Source: Mucilaginibacter gotjawali (GTDB lineage Bacteria; Bacteroidota; Bacteroidia; Sphingobacteriales; Sphingobacteriaceae). Taken from it: a DNA stretch of 64,000 nucleotides. The translations under genes and the position numbers were made by a program. This document shows, piece after piece, positions 8,369-16,532 of this stretch (position 1 is the first letter of the stretch; every line of letters begins with the position of its first letter). The DNA is taken from positions 6,138,001-6,202,000 of the forward strand of contig NZ_AP017313.1 in NCBI RefSeq assembly GCF_002355435.1. The letters run 5' to 3'. A model generated the notes under the pieces. The model worked only from the letters and a program-made list of their open reading frames with translations. It searched no databases and was not told the origin of the DNA.

Positions 8369-9754
8369 TTATGTATCCATCGCCATAAAAAGGTTATTTA
8401 ACGATTCGGCAAAAAGCGGGTGGGCGAATACAAAATAGCGGATCTCATCATAAGTAATGCCGCCTGCCATGGCCATTTGCAGCACCGTCATGGTTTCGCC
8501 GCCTTCAGGGCCTAAAATAGTGGCGCCCAGAATCTGTTTGGTATCCGGATCAACAATGGCTTTCATGAAGCCGCGGGTATCGCCTGTCTCAATGGCGCGG
8601 GCAACATAAGCCATGGGCAGTTTTGCTACTTTATAATTCAGTTTACGTTTTTTGGCCTCAGTTTCATTGATGCCGATACAGCCCAGTTGCGGATCGGTAA
8701 ACATACAGTAAGGCACGGGACGGTCCTTTATGCTGAGATTCTCATTTTTTACCAGGTTACGGTAAACAATGGTATAGTCGTTATAACTGATGTGCGTAAA
8801 GGCCGGGCCGCCTTTTACATCGCCCAAAGCGTAAATGCCTTTAATATTGGTTTCCAGTTTATCATTTACCTTAACGTTGCCGCGTTCATCCATTTCAACC
8901 CCGGTTGCCGGCAGGTTTAAAGTGGCCGTTTGTGGCACGCGCCCCACGGCAACCAGTACGTGCGAGCACCTGACCTTTTTTTCCGACCCATTAATTAACA
9001 CTGTTGCGGTGATTTTTTCACCCTGTTTCTTTTTGATTTTTGATGTTGAGGCATTGCAAAGAATGGTGATATCCTCTTCCTGTAATATTTTGGTAAGCTC
9101 TTCCGAAACATCTTCGTCCTCACGGGATACGATCCGGCCTGACTTTTCGACAATAGTAACCTTGCTGCCAAAGCGGCTGAACATTTGCCCAAACTCCAGG
9201 CCGATATAATTGCCACCGATCACCAGCAAATGTTCGGGCACTTTATCCAGGTCCATAATGGTGGTTGAGGTTAGATAGTCAATGTCGTTTAAGCCTTCAA
9301 TTTCAGGAATAAAGGGTTTGGCGCCGGTATTGATAAAAAATAAGTCGGCATTAAACTCCTTTATCCTGCCGCTGTTCAGTTTTACCGAAATGGTTTTGTC
9401 ACCCGTAAAGGTAGCTTCGCCGAAGATGACATCGAGGTTTCTGGTAGCCTCCAAGCCTTTCTGGCTGCCATTCCTGAATTGGTGAACGATGGCGTCCTTT
9501 CTCTTTTTGATCTTTGCCATGTCCACCGAAAAGCCTTTTATTTTTACACCGAGCGCCTGGCTGTTATCGGCCATATAAGCCATTTTTGCCGAAGCCACCA
9601 TGGTTTTTGTGGGCGTGCAGCCATCATTTACACAGGTGCCCCCGATCCAGCGTTTTTCTATCAGCGCCGTTCTCTTGCCCGCGAGGGCCAGTTTTTTGGC
9701 CAGCGGTCCGCCTGCCTGGCCTGATCCGATAACTATTGCATCGTATTGTTTCAT
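8369..9754 (-). CDS. FAD-dependent pyridine nucleotide-disulfide oxidoreductase
   Basis: 461 residues. N-terminal FAD-binding GSGQAGGPLAKKLA, redox-active disulfide in GGTCVNDGCTPTKT, second nucleotide site VIGGNYIGLEFGQMF, and FAD motif GIYALGDVKGG. The C-terminus has FAHPLFAESLNN, the dimer-interface His region of dihydrolipoamide dehydrogenase/mercuric reductase relatives. It lacks the N-terminal metal-binding domain and the C-terminal Cys pair of true MerA, so mercury reduction is unlikely; a small-molecule disulfide is more plausible. It sits 125 bases upstream of the egt operon on the same strand and 1 base after the DUF427 gene. A role in thiol/thione recycling is only a suggestion. 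Confidence 0.8.
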   Translation of the reverse strand: MKQYDAIVIGSGQAGGPLAKKLALAGKRTALIEKRWIGGTCVNDGCTPTKTMVASAKMAYMADNSQALGVKIKGFSVDMAKIKKRKDAIVHQFRNGSQKGLEATRNLDVIFGEATFTGDKTISVKLNSGRIKEFNADLFFINTGAKPFIPEIEGLNDIDYLTSTTIMDLDKVPEHLLVIGGNYIGLEFGQMFSRFGSKVTIVEKSGRIVSREDEDVSEELTKILQEEDITILCNASTSKIKKKQGEKITATVLINGSEKKVRCSHVLVAVGRVPQTATLNLPATGVEMDERGNVKVNDKLETNIKGIYALGDVKGGPAFTHISYNDYTIVYRNLVKNENLSIKDRPVPYCMFTDPQLGCIGINETEAKKRKLNYKVAKLPMAYVARAIETGDTRGFMKAIVDPDTKQILGATILGPEGGETMTVLQMAMAGGITYDEIRYFVFAHPLFAESLNNLFMAMDT

Positions 9755-9755
9755 A

Positions 9756-10037
9756 TCAGGCTATTACTTTTACACCTTTCCAAAAGGCGATGTAATCTTT
9801 AATTTGAGCCGCCGCAGGGCTCGGATCCGGGTAAAACCACGCAGCATCCAGGTTTTCTTTTCCGTTTACTTCAAGCGTGTGGTAGGATGCCTTACCCTTC
9901 CAAATGCAGGTGGTATGTGCAGGCGAGGGCCTCAAATATTCGGTATTAACACTCTCTTTCGGGAAATAATGGTTATTCTCAACTACAATGGTGTCATCGC
10001 TTTCGGCAATCACCTGGTCGTTCCATATTGCTTTCAT
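9756..10037 (-). CDS. DUF427 domain protein
   Basis: 93 residues covering one DUF427 domain: MKAIWNDQVIAESDDTIVVE, YFPKESVN, CIWKGKASYHTL and AAWFYPDPSPAA are family hallmarks. The fold is a small beta-barrel of unknown biochemical role. It is separated from the following oxidoreductase gene by one base, so both are probably on one mRNA. No signal peptide. Confidence 0.85.
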   Translation of the reverse strand: MKAIWNDQVIAESDDTIVVENNHYFPKESVNTEYLRPSPAHTTCIWKGKASYHTLEVNGKENLDAAWFYPDPSPAAAQIKDYIAFWKGVKVIA

Positions 10038-10140
10038 ATAACGGGTAAGGTATTTTTGTATTATAAAGGTAAGCGGATATTATGATATATAAAATGCAGG
10101 GAGCTGCATTTTGTTTGAGGAATGTCAAATGTTTAGGAGT

Positions 10141-10260
10141 CGGGAAGTCGGGAAGTCCGGAAAGTCCGAAAGATAAACGCGAGTGAAAGTACTTTTCGGG
10201 GTAAAAAAACCACCCACAACCATCTTTCGGACTTTACTGACTTTCCCGACTTTCGGACTT
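10141..10260. repeat. inverted repeat of the 'agtccgaaag' word family
   Basis: The left arm (10141-10174) is a run of related words of the form GGAAGTC/GAAAGTCC; the right arm (10221-10260) is its imperfect reverse complement, starting CATCTTTCGGACTTTACTG. The reverse complement of the right arm matches 47836-47872 nearly base for base, so this is a dispersed repeat. It lies in the 330-base gap between the DUF427 gene and tRNA-Glu, which contains no gene otherwise. Confidence 0.7.
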
Positions 10261-10305
10261 TTCAAAAAAATTTCAAACTTTATTTTATTTTTCTCTTTAA
10301 AACTT

Positions 10306-10313
10306 TATCTTTG
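10306..10313 (+). promoter_or_regulatory. -7 box TATCTTTG before tRNA-Glu
   Basis: Exact match to the Bacteroidota -7 consensus TAnnTTTG, 54 bases before the tRNA. No clear TTTG -33 element at the usual spacing. Confidence 0.5.
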
Positions 10314-10367
10314 CAATCCCAAAATAAAGGGACTCATTGGGCCGAAAGGTACATGATCTCAAAAATT

Positions 10368-10439
10368 GGCCCGTTCGTCTAGGGGTTAGGACGTAAGATT
10401 TTCATTCTTGAAACAGGGGTTCGATTCCCCTACGGGCTA
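10368..10439 (+). tRNA. tRNA-Glu (anticodon TTC)
   Basis: 72 bases. Acceptor arms GGCCCGT and ACGGGCT pair over 7 bp (one G-T), with discriminator A. The anticodon stem TAAGA/TCTTG closes the loop TTTTCAT, giving anticodon TTC. The T arm contains GGTTCGATTCC. The CCA end is not fully encoded (C only). Confidence 0.95.
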
Positions 10440-10440
10440 C

Positions 10441-10472
10441 AAAGCCTCCAGCGAAAGTTGGAGGCTTTTTGG
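10441..10472 (+). terminator. rho-independent terminator of tRNA-Glu
   Basis: Perfect 10-bp arms AAAGCCTCCA (10441-10450) and TGGAGGCTTT (10459-10468), loop of 8 bases, then a T run. It starts immediately after the tRNA. Confidence 0.85.
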
Positions 10473-10520
10473 TTTTAATCTGCTTATTTTTTCGGCTTGA
10501 TCCCTAAAATAACATAAAGC

Positions 10521-10553
10521 AAAAAAGCTCCATCCTTTTGGGATGAAGCTTTT
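10521..10553 (-). terminator. rho-independent terminator of tRNA-Asp
   Basis: On the minus strand, directly after the tRNA, a stem of AAAGCTTCATCC and GGATGGAGCTTT is followed by a T run. It faces the tRNA-Glu terminator, isolating the two convergent tRNA units. Confidence 0.8.
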
Positions 10554-10554
10554 G

Positions 10555-10628
10555 CGGAATGGACGGGACTCGAACCCGCGACCCCGTGCGTGACAGGCAC
10601 GTATTCTAACCAGCTGAACTACCACTCC
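10555..10628 (-). tRNA. tRNA-Asp (anticodon GTC)
   Basis: 74 bases on the minus strand. Acceptor arms GGAGTGG and CCATTCC with discriminator G; CA follows in the genome. The anticodon stem-loop reads TGCCTGTCACGCA, anticodon GTC. The T arm is GGGTTCGAGTCCC. Confidence 0.95.
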
Positions 10629-10765
10629 GTTAGCCCGTTGGATTTCTCCGTTTGGGATGGCAAATATACGCTTCGTTTTTAATTAAGCCAAGTGTTTTTT
10701 AAAAAACATGCTTTTTAATCGCTATTCGCCTTAATTTCAGCGGGTTTTACTTTTATTAAACTTGT

Positions 10766-11401
10766 TTATCCTGCAATAAAAACCTGTTTCCGGTAATAAT
10801 AATTTATCCCTTCGGCCAAAATAAGGTTGGGTACCCAGCTTAAAAACGAAATAATGATGTAGTTATTTGCAAAGCCTACGCCACTGCCAAATACCGTAAA
10901 GGCCCAGATATAAAAACGCAGGGTAACTGCGCCAAAAGCCAGGGCATAGCTTCGGCGCATCATTTTGATGTGGTCGTCAATCCTTTTGTTTTTTACAAGC
11001 AGCCAGGCCGACAGGGTAAATATTACCCACAATGTATTTTGCAGCAGGAACGATAAGAAAACCCACTTGCCGCGGTCGATAAACAGCGTCATGATATAAG
11101 CGCCCGGGGCAGCAAAGAATAGCACTCCGAACACATAAACTTTACCCAGCGCCTTATGCAGGGGCTTATTCCTATACACCTTTTTGGAGAATTGAAAAAA
11201 GCCGGCCATCAATATAATACTGCTGCCTATGATATGGCAATAAAATGCGGGCAGGTACCAGCCTGTTTTTACAGCAGCCTCTTTTATCTGCAAAAAGTGC
11301 GAATCGTTTTTAAAATCATAGTACTGCAAAAATGTACCTGCGCACAACACCAACACCCAAAAAAAGGCAAAATACCATAGCACCTTTCCCGCTATTTTCA
11401 T
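10766..11401 (-). CDS. DUF2306-type multi-pass membrane protein
   Basis: 211 residues from the ATG at 11401, which overlaps the stop of the upstream lipoprotein gene as ATGA; an upstream in-frame ATG at 11461 would lie inside that gene and is less likely. It has about six hydrophobic segments; the sequence between them, NKPLHKALGKVYVFGV and RRSYALAFGAVTLRFYIW, resembles DUF2306 proteins, whose conserved His lie in the membrane. Function unknown. The ATGA overlap implies translational coupling to the lipoprotein, suggesting the two act together in the envelope. Confidence 0.7.
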   Translation of the reverse strand: MKIAGKVLWYFAFFWVLVLCAGTFLQYYDFKNDSHFLQIKEAAVKTGWYLPAFYCHIIGSSIILMAGFFQFSKKVYRNKPLHKALGKVYVFGVLFFAAPGAYIMTLFIDRGKWVFLSFLLQNTLWVIFTLSAWLLVKNKRIDDHIKMMRRSYALAFGAVTLRFYIWAFTVFGSGVGFANNYIIISFLSWVPNLILAEGINYYYRKQVFIAG

Positions 11402-13332
11402 TTGGCGGCAAGGGTGGTGTTGGGTTTGGTTTTTACCCCTTTTAATTTCTGGCTGATCCAATTGATGTTGTATTTATCAATGGTTGTCAATGAGTCGTCA
11501 ACATTCGCATTGCACGGTTTTTCCTGCCCGGTGTAGTTGTTATAGGATGCCATATCAGCAAATACCTCTGTCCATCTTTTATCTTTAAACTGGTAACGAT
11601 AATCGGCGTAGATCTCATTTTTCATATAACGGAGTATATCGGGGGTAATTTCATCTATCGTTTTTTCTTCCCTTTTATCAAAACGGCCCGTGCCTATAAG
11701 CATTTTATAACAAGCACTTAAATACGAGTCGTCCATTTTAACGTATTTAGTAAAACCAAAGGTCCGGTTATTTGGCAACTCCGTTAATTCATTATTTCTA
11801 ATTGCCAAATAGTGATAGAACGGCCCCCCGGAGATATACTTTGTGGTATCATAAAGTTCTATTGAGAGTATAGCCCCAGCTTTTACCTCGAAAAGAGAAT
11901 CGTTGATTACCTTAAAACTATTCACATCACATACACCGCCTAACAAACCGCTGCCATCGGGTTCAAAATCGGTGGTAATATCCTGTGTATAAATTCTGTC
12001 CTTCTTCTTATCAACAATTACTATATTCTTTTTGTCATAAAAGCCGGAACGTCCGCCTAAAAAATAATCTTCAATTGAATAAAATGATGCTTCCAGCCAG
12101 TTTTCCGGCTGCTTACCTTTACCAGTGAAGCTTATGTCATAACTTTGATGCAAACCGTCATCTTCTTCCCCGTTTTCCTCTACTGGTTTTCTTAAGGGAT
12201 TTTTAAAATCCTTTGACTTTTCGATCATATTCAGATCGGCCAAATAGGACGGCGGAATATAAACTACACCGCTTTCCTGACGCGAATTATATTCGGTAAT
12301 AATATTTAGTGCGCTTTTATATACGTCAAAATGGTTCGCAATATTTTTAATTTTCGAAAAAATATCGGCCATTTTCAGGTTAACCTTCTCAGAAATGCTC
12401 TTGTCTTTTTTAAAGTAGAAATAATCGGCCCCATTCCGCAGTACTGCTAAATTGGCGTCATCGTCAATGGGAAATACCTGGTCATAAACAACGGGAATGA
12501 CAATTTTACCTTCAAGATCATAAAAACCTCTTTTCTTATCTTTTTCAACCTCTACAAGGCCGGGGAACGTACCGCTGATATTATGGATCAAATCATAATC
12601 CGGAGGAATGATCTCTTTCAGGTCCGGATTAACCAATCCCATCTTATAAGGCACAATAACAGAATCTTTGGGGCGATTGATATCCTTTTCCATATCCCAA
12701 TGCCCCTTCACCACATAAAAAAAAGTCTTTTGATCAAGGTGGGCAAACCAAATCACACTGTCATACCTTGTTTTTAATTGGCCGGCTGTTTTAAACGCAG
12801 CAAGTGTAATGGGGCTATATATATCCTTTTCATCTACCGTTTTACTCCTTACAAAATTTTCATATACCATATAATCGGTTAAAAACTGCCGTGCGTCCAC
12901 CTGGGCTATTTTTAACTTATGCGGTGCAACTTTATGTATTTTCAAGATCAATACCGATGCTTTTGAGTCCAACGCGTCATGACTAAAAGTTGCGGGGATG
13001 CTCACCGTCACCCATTCATCATCAATAATTTTGATCCTGGCAGCGTCAACATCAAGGTTAATTCCTGCCAAAGGCTTTTCTTTACCGTTAAGGCTCTTTT
13101 TACCGGACAATAAATTAACCAGCCGCTTTAATACTTTCAGTTTTCTGTCAGCATCAAAATAAGTCATCAGCGAATCGGCATTACCCTCTTTTACCCGGTT
13201 ATTAAAGCCGTTCAAAAATTGGCTTACTTCGTCCTTGCCGGTTTTTTCGGCAGTTTTACAACGAACAAAAAGAAACAGGCCTGAAAGTAAGATAATACAG
13301 GCAAGATAAATTGGGCCAGGTTTGGATTTCAT
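11398..13332 (-). CDS. large lipoprotein with WG-like repeat, function unknown
   Basis: 644 residues. Signal peptide with hydrophobic core (about 8-22) and lipobox-like FVRC. The middle contains a WG-repeat-like segment, RGFYDLEGKIVIPVVYDQVF (about 265-284), a motif often found in Bacteroidota envelope proteins. The rest is charged and shows no domain I recognise. The C-terminus LAAK overlaps the start of the DUF2306 gene by 4 bases. No partner enzyme is recognised. Confidence 0.65.
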   Translation of the reverse strand: MKSKPGPIYLACIILLSGLFLFVRCKTAEKTGKDEVSQFLNGFNNRVKEGNADSLMTYFDADRKLKVLKRLVNLLSGKKSLNGKEKPLAGINLDVDAARIKIIDDEWVTVSIPATFSHDALDSKASVLILKIHKVAPHKLKIAQVDARQFLTDYMVYENFVRSKTVDEKDIYSPITLAAFKTAGQLKTRYDSVIWFAHLDQKTFFYVVKGHWDMEKDINRPKDSVIVPYKMGLVNPDLKEIIPPDYDLIHNISGTFPGLVEVEKDKKRGFYDLEGKIVIPVVYDQVFPIDDDANLAVLRNGADYFYFKKDKSISEKVNLKMADIFSKIKNIANHFDVYKSALNIITEYNSRQESGVVYIPPSYLADLNMIEKSKDFKNPLRKPVEENGEEDDGLHQSYDISFTGKGKQPENWLEASFYSIEDYFLGGRSGFYDKKNIVIVDKKKDRIYTQDITTDFEPDGSGLLGGVCDVNSFKVINDSLFEVKAGAILSIELYDTTKYISGGPFYHYLAIRNNELTELPNNRTFGFTKYVKMDDSYLSACYKMLIGTGRFDKREEKTIDEITPDILRYMKNEIYADYRYQFKDKRWTEVFADMASYNNYTGQEKPCNANVDDSLTTIDKYNINWISQKLKGVKTKPNTTLAAK

Positions 13333-13713
13333 AGCCCCTAATATAAATGGTTTTACATCAAATAATGAAAGAAGTTTAATATCACCTGGAAATAATCCAG
13401 TTTGTGTATCCGCGAGATTCCAGGCGTAATTCTAAACCCGAAATAAAACGAATAACGAAAAAAACCGTCTGTTTTTTAGTTAATAATTTAAAGCGTGGCA
13501 AAATTTCATCTAATATTCATAAATAATATTAAACCCTACAAATAAAATTTGCGTTTATCCTCAAAAAACTATTACATTTATACCCTAGATTAAATAAACC
13601 CTGGCGAAATAATATATTTTCTTTGAGGTAGTTAGGATACCGGGGCGGTGATAAAATTTTAATTGTAGTTTTTTGGGGAAAGCCGCCCGCCTTTGGCGGA
13701 CGGCTTTTTGCTT
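13333..13713. other. 381-base gap without a gene, with a hairpin at its left-strand gene end
   Basis: AT-rich and without a convincing reading frame. It holds the upstream region of the lipoprotein gene. At 13681-13705 an 11-bp stem (AGCCGCCCGCC/GGCGGACGGCT, one mismatch, loop TTT) sits 8 bases past the emrB stop. The T run follows on the plus side, so it is a weak terminator for emrB at best. Confidence 0.5.
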
Positions 13714-15261
13714 TTAGTGGGCATCGACCGGCAGTTTAGCCGCTTTCTTAAATGGCTGCAAATAGAGCAGCGGGATCGAAAACAGCATTACCAGGCCCGA
13801 GATCCAGTAAGCATCATCATAAGTAAGTAAGATTGACTGACGGGTTACTGCGCCTTCAATAGCCATATATGCCATATGCAATGCATCTGTTGCTGATTTG
13901 CCTTTTGCCATAAAGGCATGCTGCAGCATATTCAGCCTGTCGTTAAATGCATTGTTATATGGGTTGATGTTCGATAACAGGTCGCTCCTGTGTTTTGCTG
14001 TGCGGATATGGATTATGGTAGTTAATACCGCAATCCCGAACGAGCCGCCCAGCTGGCGCATCATATTGTTTAATCCGGTGCCCTGGCCTAATTCGGGCCC
14101 TTTCAAATCTGCAATTGCCAGCGTAGTTAACGGAACGAACAGCAGGGCCATGCCTACACCTCTTATCAACAAGGGGATCAATACATCTTTCTCTCCGGTG
14201 CCGAGGGTTGAGTTGCTTAGCATTGTAGTGAATACAAAGAACAAGAACATGCCCGCTGTGGCCATAAATTGCGCCGGTATGCCCCTGTTAAGCATCTTGC
14301 CGATAAAGGGCATCATGATGATCGTACACAATCCACCAGGGAATAGAAGCTCGCCGGTTTGCTGCGCCGAAAAGCCGAGCAGGTTTTGACAAAATACCGG
14401 GAACACGAAGACGGACCCATACAGGCCAAACCCGAGAACAAAGGAGGTGAACATACCCACCGCGAAACTTCGATGCCGCATGATCCCGAAGTTTACTATC
14501 GGGTAATCGATACTCATTTCGCGCCATATAAACAGGAACACGCCTAAAATTGCGGCAATGGTGAGCACAAGTATGTAGGTTTTTGCAAACCAGTCTTCCG
14601 ATTCACCTTTTTCCAATATGGTTTGCAAACTGCCTACCGCTATAGCCAGCAGGGCAATTCCCCACCAGTCAACCGGCTTTCCTTTTGCTTCTTTTGGCGT
14701 TTCCCTCACAAAGGTGTAAGCACAAAATGCTGCAATAGCGCCGACAGGTATATTTACATAAAAAATCCACCTCCATGTAGCGTGGTCGGTAATATAGCCA
14801 CCTATAGTTGGCCCTACAGTGGGCCCAACTACAGCTCCCAAACCAAACAACGCAGTTGCGGTTCCGATTTGTTCGCGGGGCCAGGTCTCGATTAGTATAG
14901 CTTGCGAAGTTGATATTAACCCACCGCCGGCTAGTCCCTGCAATATCCTGAAAAGCACCAGTTCATCCAGGCTGGTGGAGTTTCCGCAAAGGAAGGAGGC
15001 AATAGTAAATACAACGATAGAGGTGATGAAATAATTTTTTCGCCCGAAGCGGCTTCCAAGCCATCCGGACATGGGGAGTACAATTACATTCGCAACGGCG
15101 TATCCCGTAACCACCCAGGCAACATCTTCCAGCGTGGCACCCAGGTTGCCCTGGATGACAGGCAAGGATACGTTTACGATGGTGGTATCGATCAGCTCCA
15201 GTAACGAAGCAACGATAACCGTGATCGTAATGATCCACTTTCTAAAGCCAGTTTCAGCCAT
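13714..15261 (-). CDS. emrB: DHA2-family MFS multidrug efflux permease, EmrB type
   Basis: 515 residues, 14 predicted membrane segments. Motifs of the DHA2 family are clear: ELIDTTIVNVSLPVIQ in helix 1, GWLGSRFGRKNYF (motif A) and GPTVGPTIGGYI (motif C). Proton-driven export of lipophilic drugs or stress compounds through a periplasmic adaptor and outer-membrane channel. Last gene of the tetR-tolC-emrA-emrB unit; 113 bases holding a word-type repeat separate it from emrA. Confidence 0.9.
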   Translation of the reverse strand: MAETGFRKWIITITVIVASLLELIDTTIVNVSLPVIQGNLGATLEDVAWVVTGYAVANVIVLPMSGWLGSRFGRKNYFITSIVVFTIASFLCGNSTSLDELVLFRILQGLAGGGLISTSQAILIETWPREQIGTATALFGLGAVVGPTVGPTIGGYITDHATWRWIFYVNIPVGAIAAFCAYTFVRETPKEAKGKPVDWWGIALLAIAVGSLQTILEKGESEDWFAKTYILVLTIAAILGVFLFIWREMSIDYPIVNFGIMRHRSFAVGMFTSFVLGFGLYGSVFVFPVFCQNLLGFSAQQTGELLFPGGLCTIIMMPFIGKMLNRGIPAQFMATAGMFLFFVFTTMLSNSTLGTGEKDVLIPLLIRGVGMALLFVPLTTLAIADLKGPELGQGTGLNNMMRQLGGSFGIAVLTTIIHIRTAKHRSDLLSNINPYNNAFNDRLNMLQHAFMAKGKSATDALHMAYMAIEGAVTRQSILLTYDDAYWISGLVMLFSIPLLYLQPFKKAAKLPVDAH

Positions 15262-15287
15262 TATTTTTTATTGTAGTGTTAATTTTT

Positions 15288-15375
15288 AGTCGATAGACCA
15301 TAGTCCATGGACCATGGTTAAAAACCAATAAACTGTTATTTTCTGCCATGGACTATCGACCATGGACCATGGACT
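15288..15375. repeat. CCATGG-word inverted repeat between emrA and emrB
   Basis: Two blocks (15288-15317 and 15346-15375) built from the words CCATGGAC, CATGGACC and GACTATCGAC in both orientations. The right block runs into the first base of the emrA stop codon. It almost fills the emrA-emrB gap and could fold into a strong hairpin inside the operon mRNA. Confidence 0.6.
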
Positions 15376-16439
15376 TATTCAGCAACGATCACAGAAACAT
15401 TCACGCTCATCCCCGGGTGAAGTCTGTCCATATCTTCTTTGCTGCCGCTGATCTTAATTTTTACAGGCACACGCTGTACAACCTTTACAAAGTTGCCGGT
15501 GGCATTGTCAGGAGGCAATAAAGAAAACTTGGCGCCGGTTGCCGGTGAAAAATTGAACACTTCTCCTTTTAATTTCATTTCAGGGTAAGCATCAACTTCT
15601 ACTTCAACTTTTTGTCCGGAACGGATCTTATCCAATTGGGTTTCTTTAAAGTTAGCGGTGATATAGATGCTGCTATCGTTAACAATGGAGAATAAGGTTT
15701 GCCCGGCCTGAACCAGCTGCCCTACCTGAACGTTCTTTTTTGACACCATGCCGCTGGCCGGTGATTTTATCTGGGTGTACGATAATTGCAATTTTGCATA
15801 ATCAACATCCACTTGTTTCTGTGTTACGCCTGTATGGGTAACATTCAGTTGATTCTTTGCCGCGCCTTCAAGTTCAACGGCCGCCTTATACTGGTCCTGC
15901 GCAGCCCGGTAATTAGCCTGTGCAGTTTCCAGGTCGGCTTTGGCCTGGTCAAATTGCTGCTTGGTGATTGATCCATCCTGTACCAGGTTTGCATAACGTG
16001 CATAATCCTTGGTAATTTTATCCAGTTGAGCTGCAGCAGATGCCACTTTAGCTTTAGCGCTTGAAGAGTTGGCCGCATTTTCAAAAATTTGCGATTGCCC
16101 TACATTGATATTTTGGCTTGCACCGGTTTTCGCGGCTTCTGCCTGTTCAACTTTTATTTTATAATCATTGTCGTCAATTTTTACCAGCTCCTGGCCTTTA
16201 TTAACGTGTGTGTTTTCCTGGAAGAAGATGCTGTCCACATAACCGCCTACCCGCGCAACAACCGGGCTGATGTCGCCGTCAATTTGTGCGTCGTCGGTAT
16301 CAACGTGTTTACCGTAATATATATATTCTTTGATCCCGAAAATAATGCCGATTACAAGTATCAGCCCTAAAATAATCGGGAGTACTTTGTTTGGTTTCTT
16401 TTTAGGTTCATTTTCCATTGAGTCATTTGCCTTTGCCAT
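15375..16439 (-). CDS. emrA: HlyD/EmrA-family membrane fusion protein
   Basis: 354 residues. One N-terminal membrane helix (about 18-38), lipoyl/biotinyl-like half motifs (VGGYVDSIFFQENTHVNKGQ and LSYTQIKSPASGMVSKKNV), an alpha-helical coiled coil (about 105-200) and a C-terminal beta-barrel (LHPGMSVNVSVIV). It bridges the inner-membrane EmrB pump to the TolC channel in the periplasm. The partner genes lie on both sides in the same orientation. Confidence 0.9.
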   Translation of the reverse strand: MAKANDSMENEPKKKPNKVLPIILGLILVIGIIFGIKEYIYYGKHVDTDDAQIDGDISPVVARVGGYVDSIFFQENTHVNKGQELVKIDDNDYKIKVEQAEAAKTGASQNINVGQSQIFENAANSSSAKAKVASAAAQLDKITKDYARYANLVQDGSITKQQFDQAKADLETAQANYRAAQDQYKAAVELEGAAKNQLNVTHTGVTQKQVDVDYAKLQLSYTQIKSPASGMVSKKNVQVGQLVQAGQTLFSIVNDSSIYITANFKETQLDKIRSGQKVEVEVDAYPEMKLKGEVFNFSPATGAKFSLLPPDNATGNFVKVVQRVPVKIKISGSKEDMDRLHPGMSVNVSVIVAE

Positions 16440-16532
16440 CGTATTTTTAATTGTTGAATTAGTGATTTAGTGAATTAATGAGTAGTGTAATTGTTGATTT
16501 CTGATTATCTGCATATTTGCTCATCTGTACAG
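16440..16532. repeat. 'gaattagtg' word repeat between tolC and emrA
   Basis: Low-complexity words GAATTAGTG, ATTTAGTG and GAATTAATGAG occur in tandem at about 16452-16483. The same word type occurs at 56274-56310, before the DUF3098 gene. No full inverted repeat is seen. Confidence 0.4.

Noticed and set aside
8369-9754. Mercuric reductase
   Set aside because: Lacks the C-terminal vicinal Cys pair and N-terminal metal domain; no merR or merT nearby.
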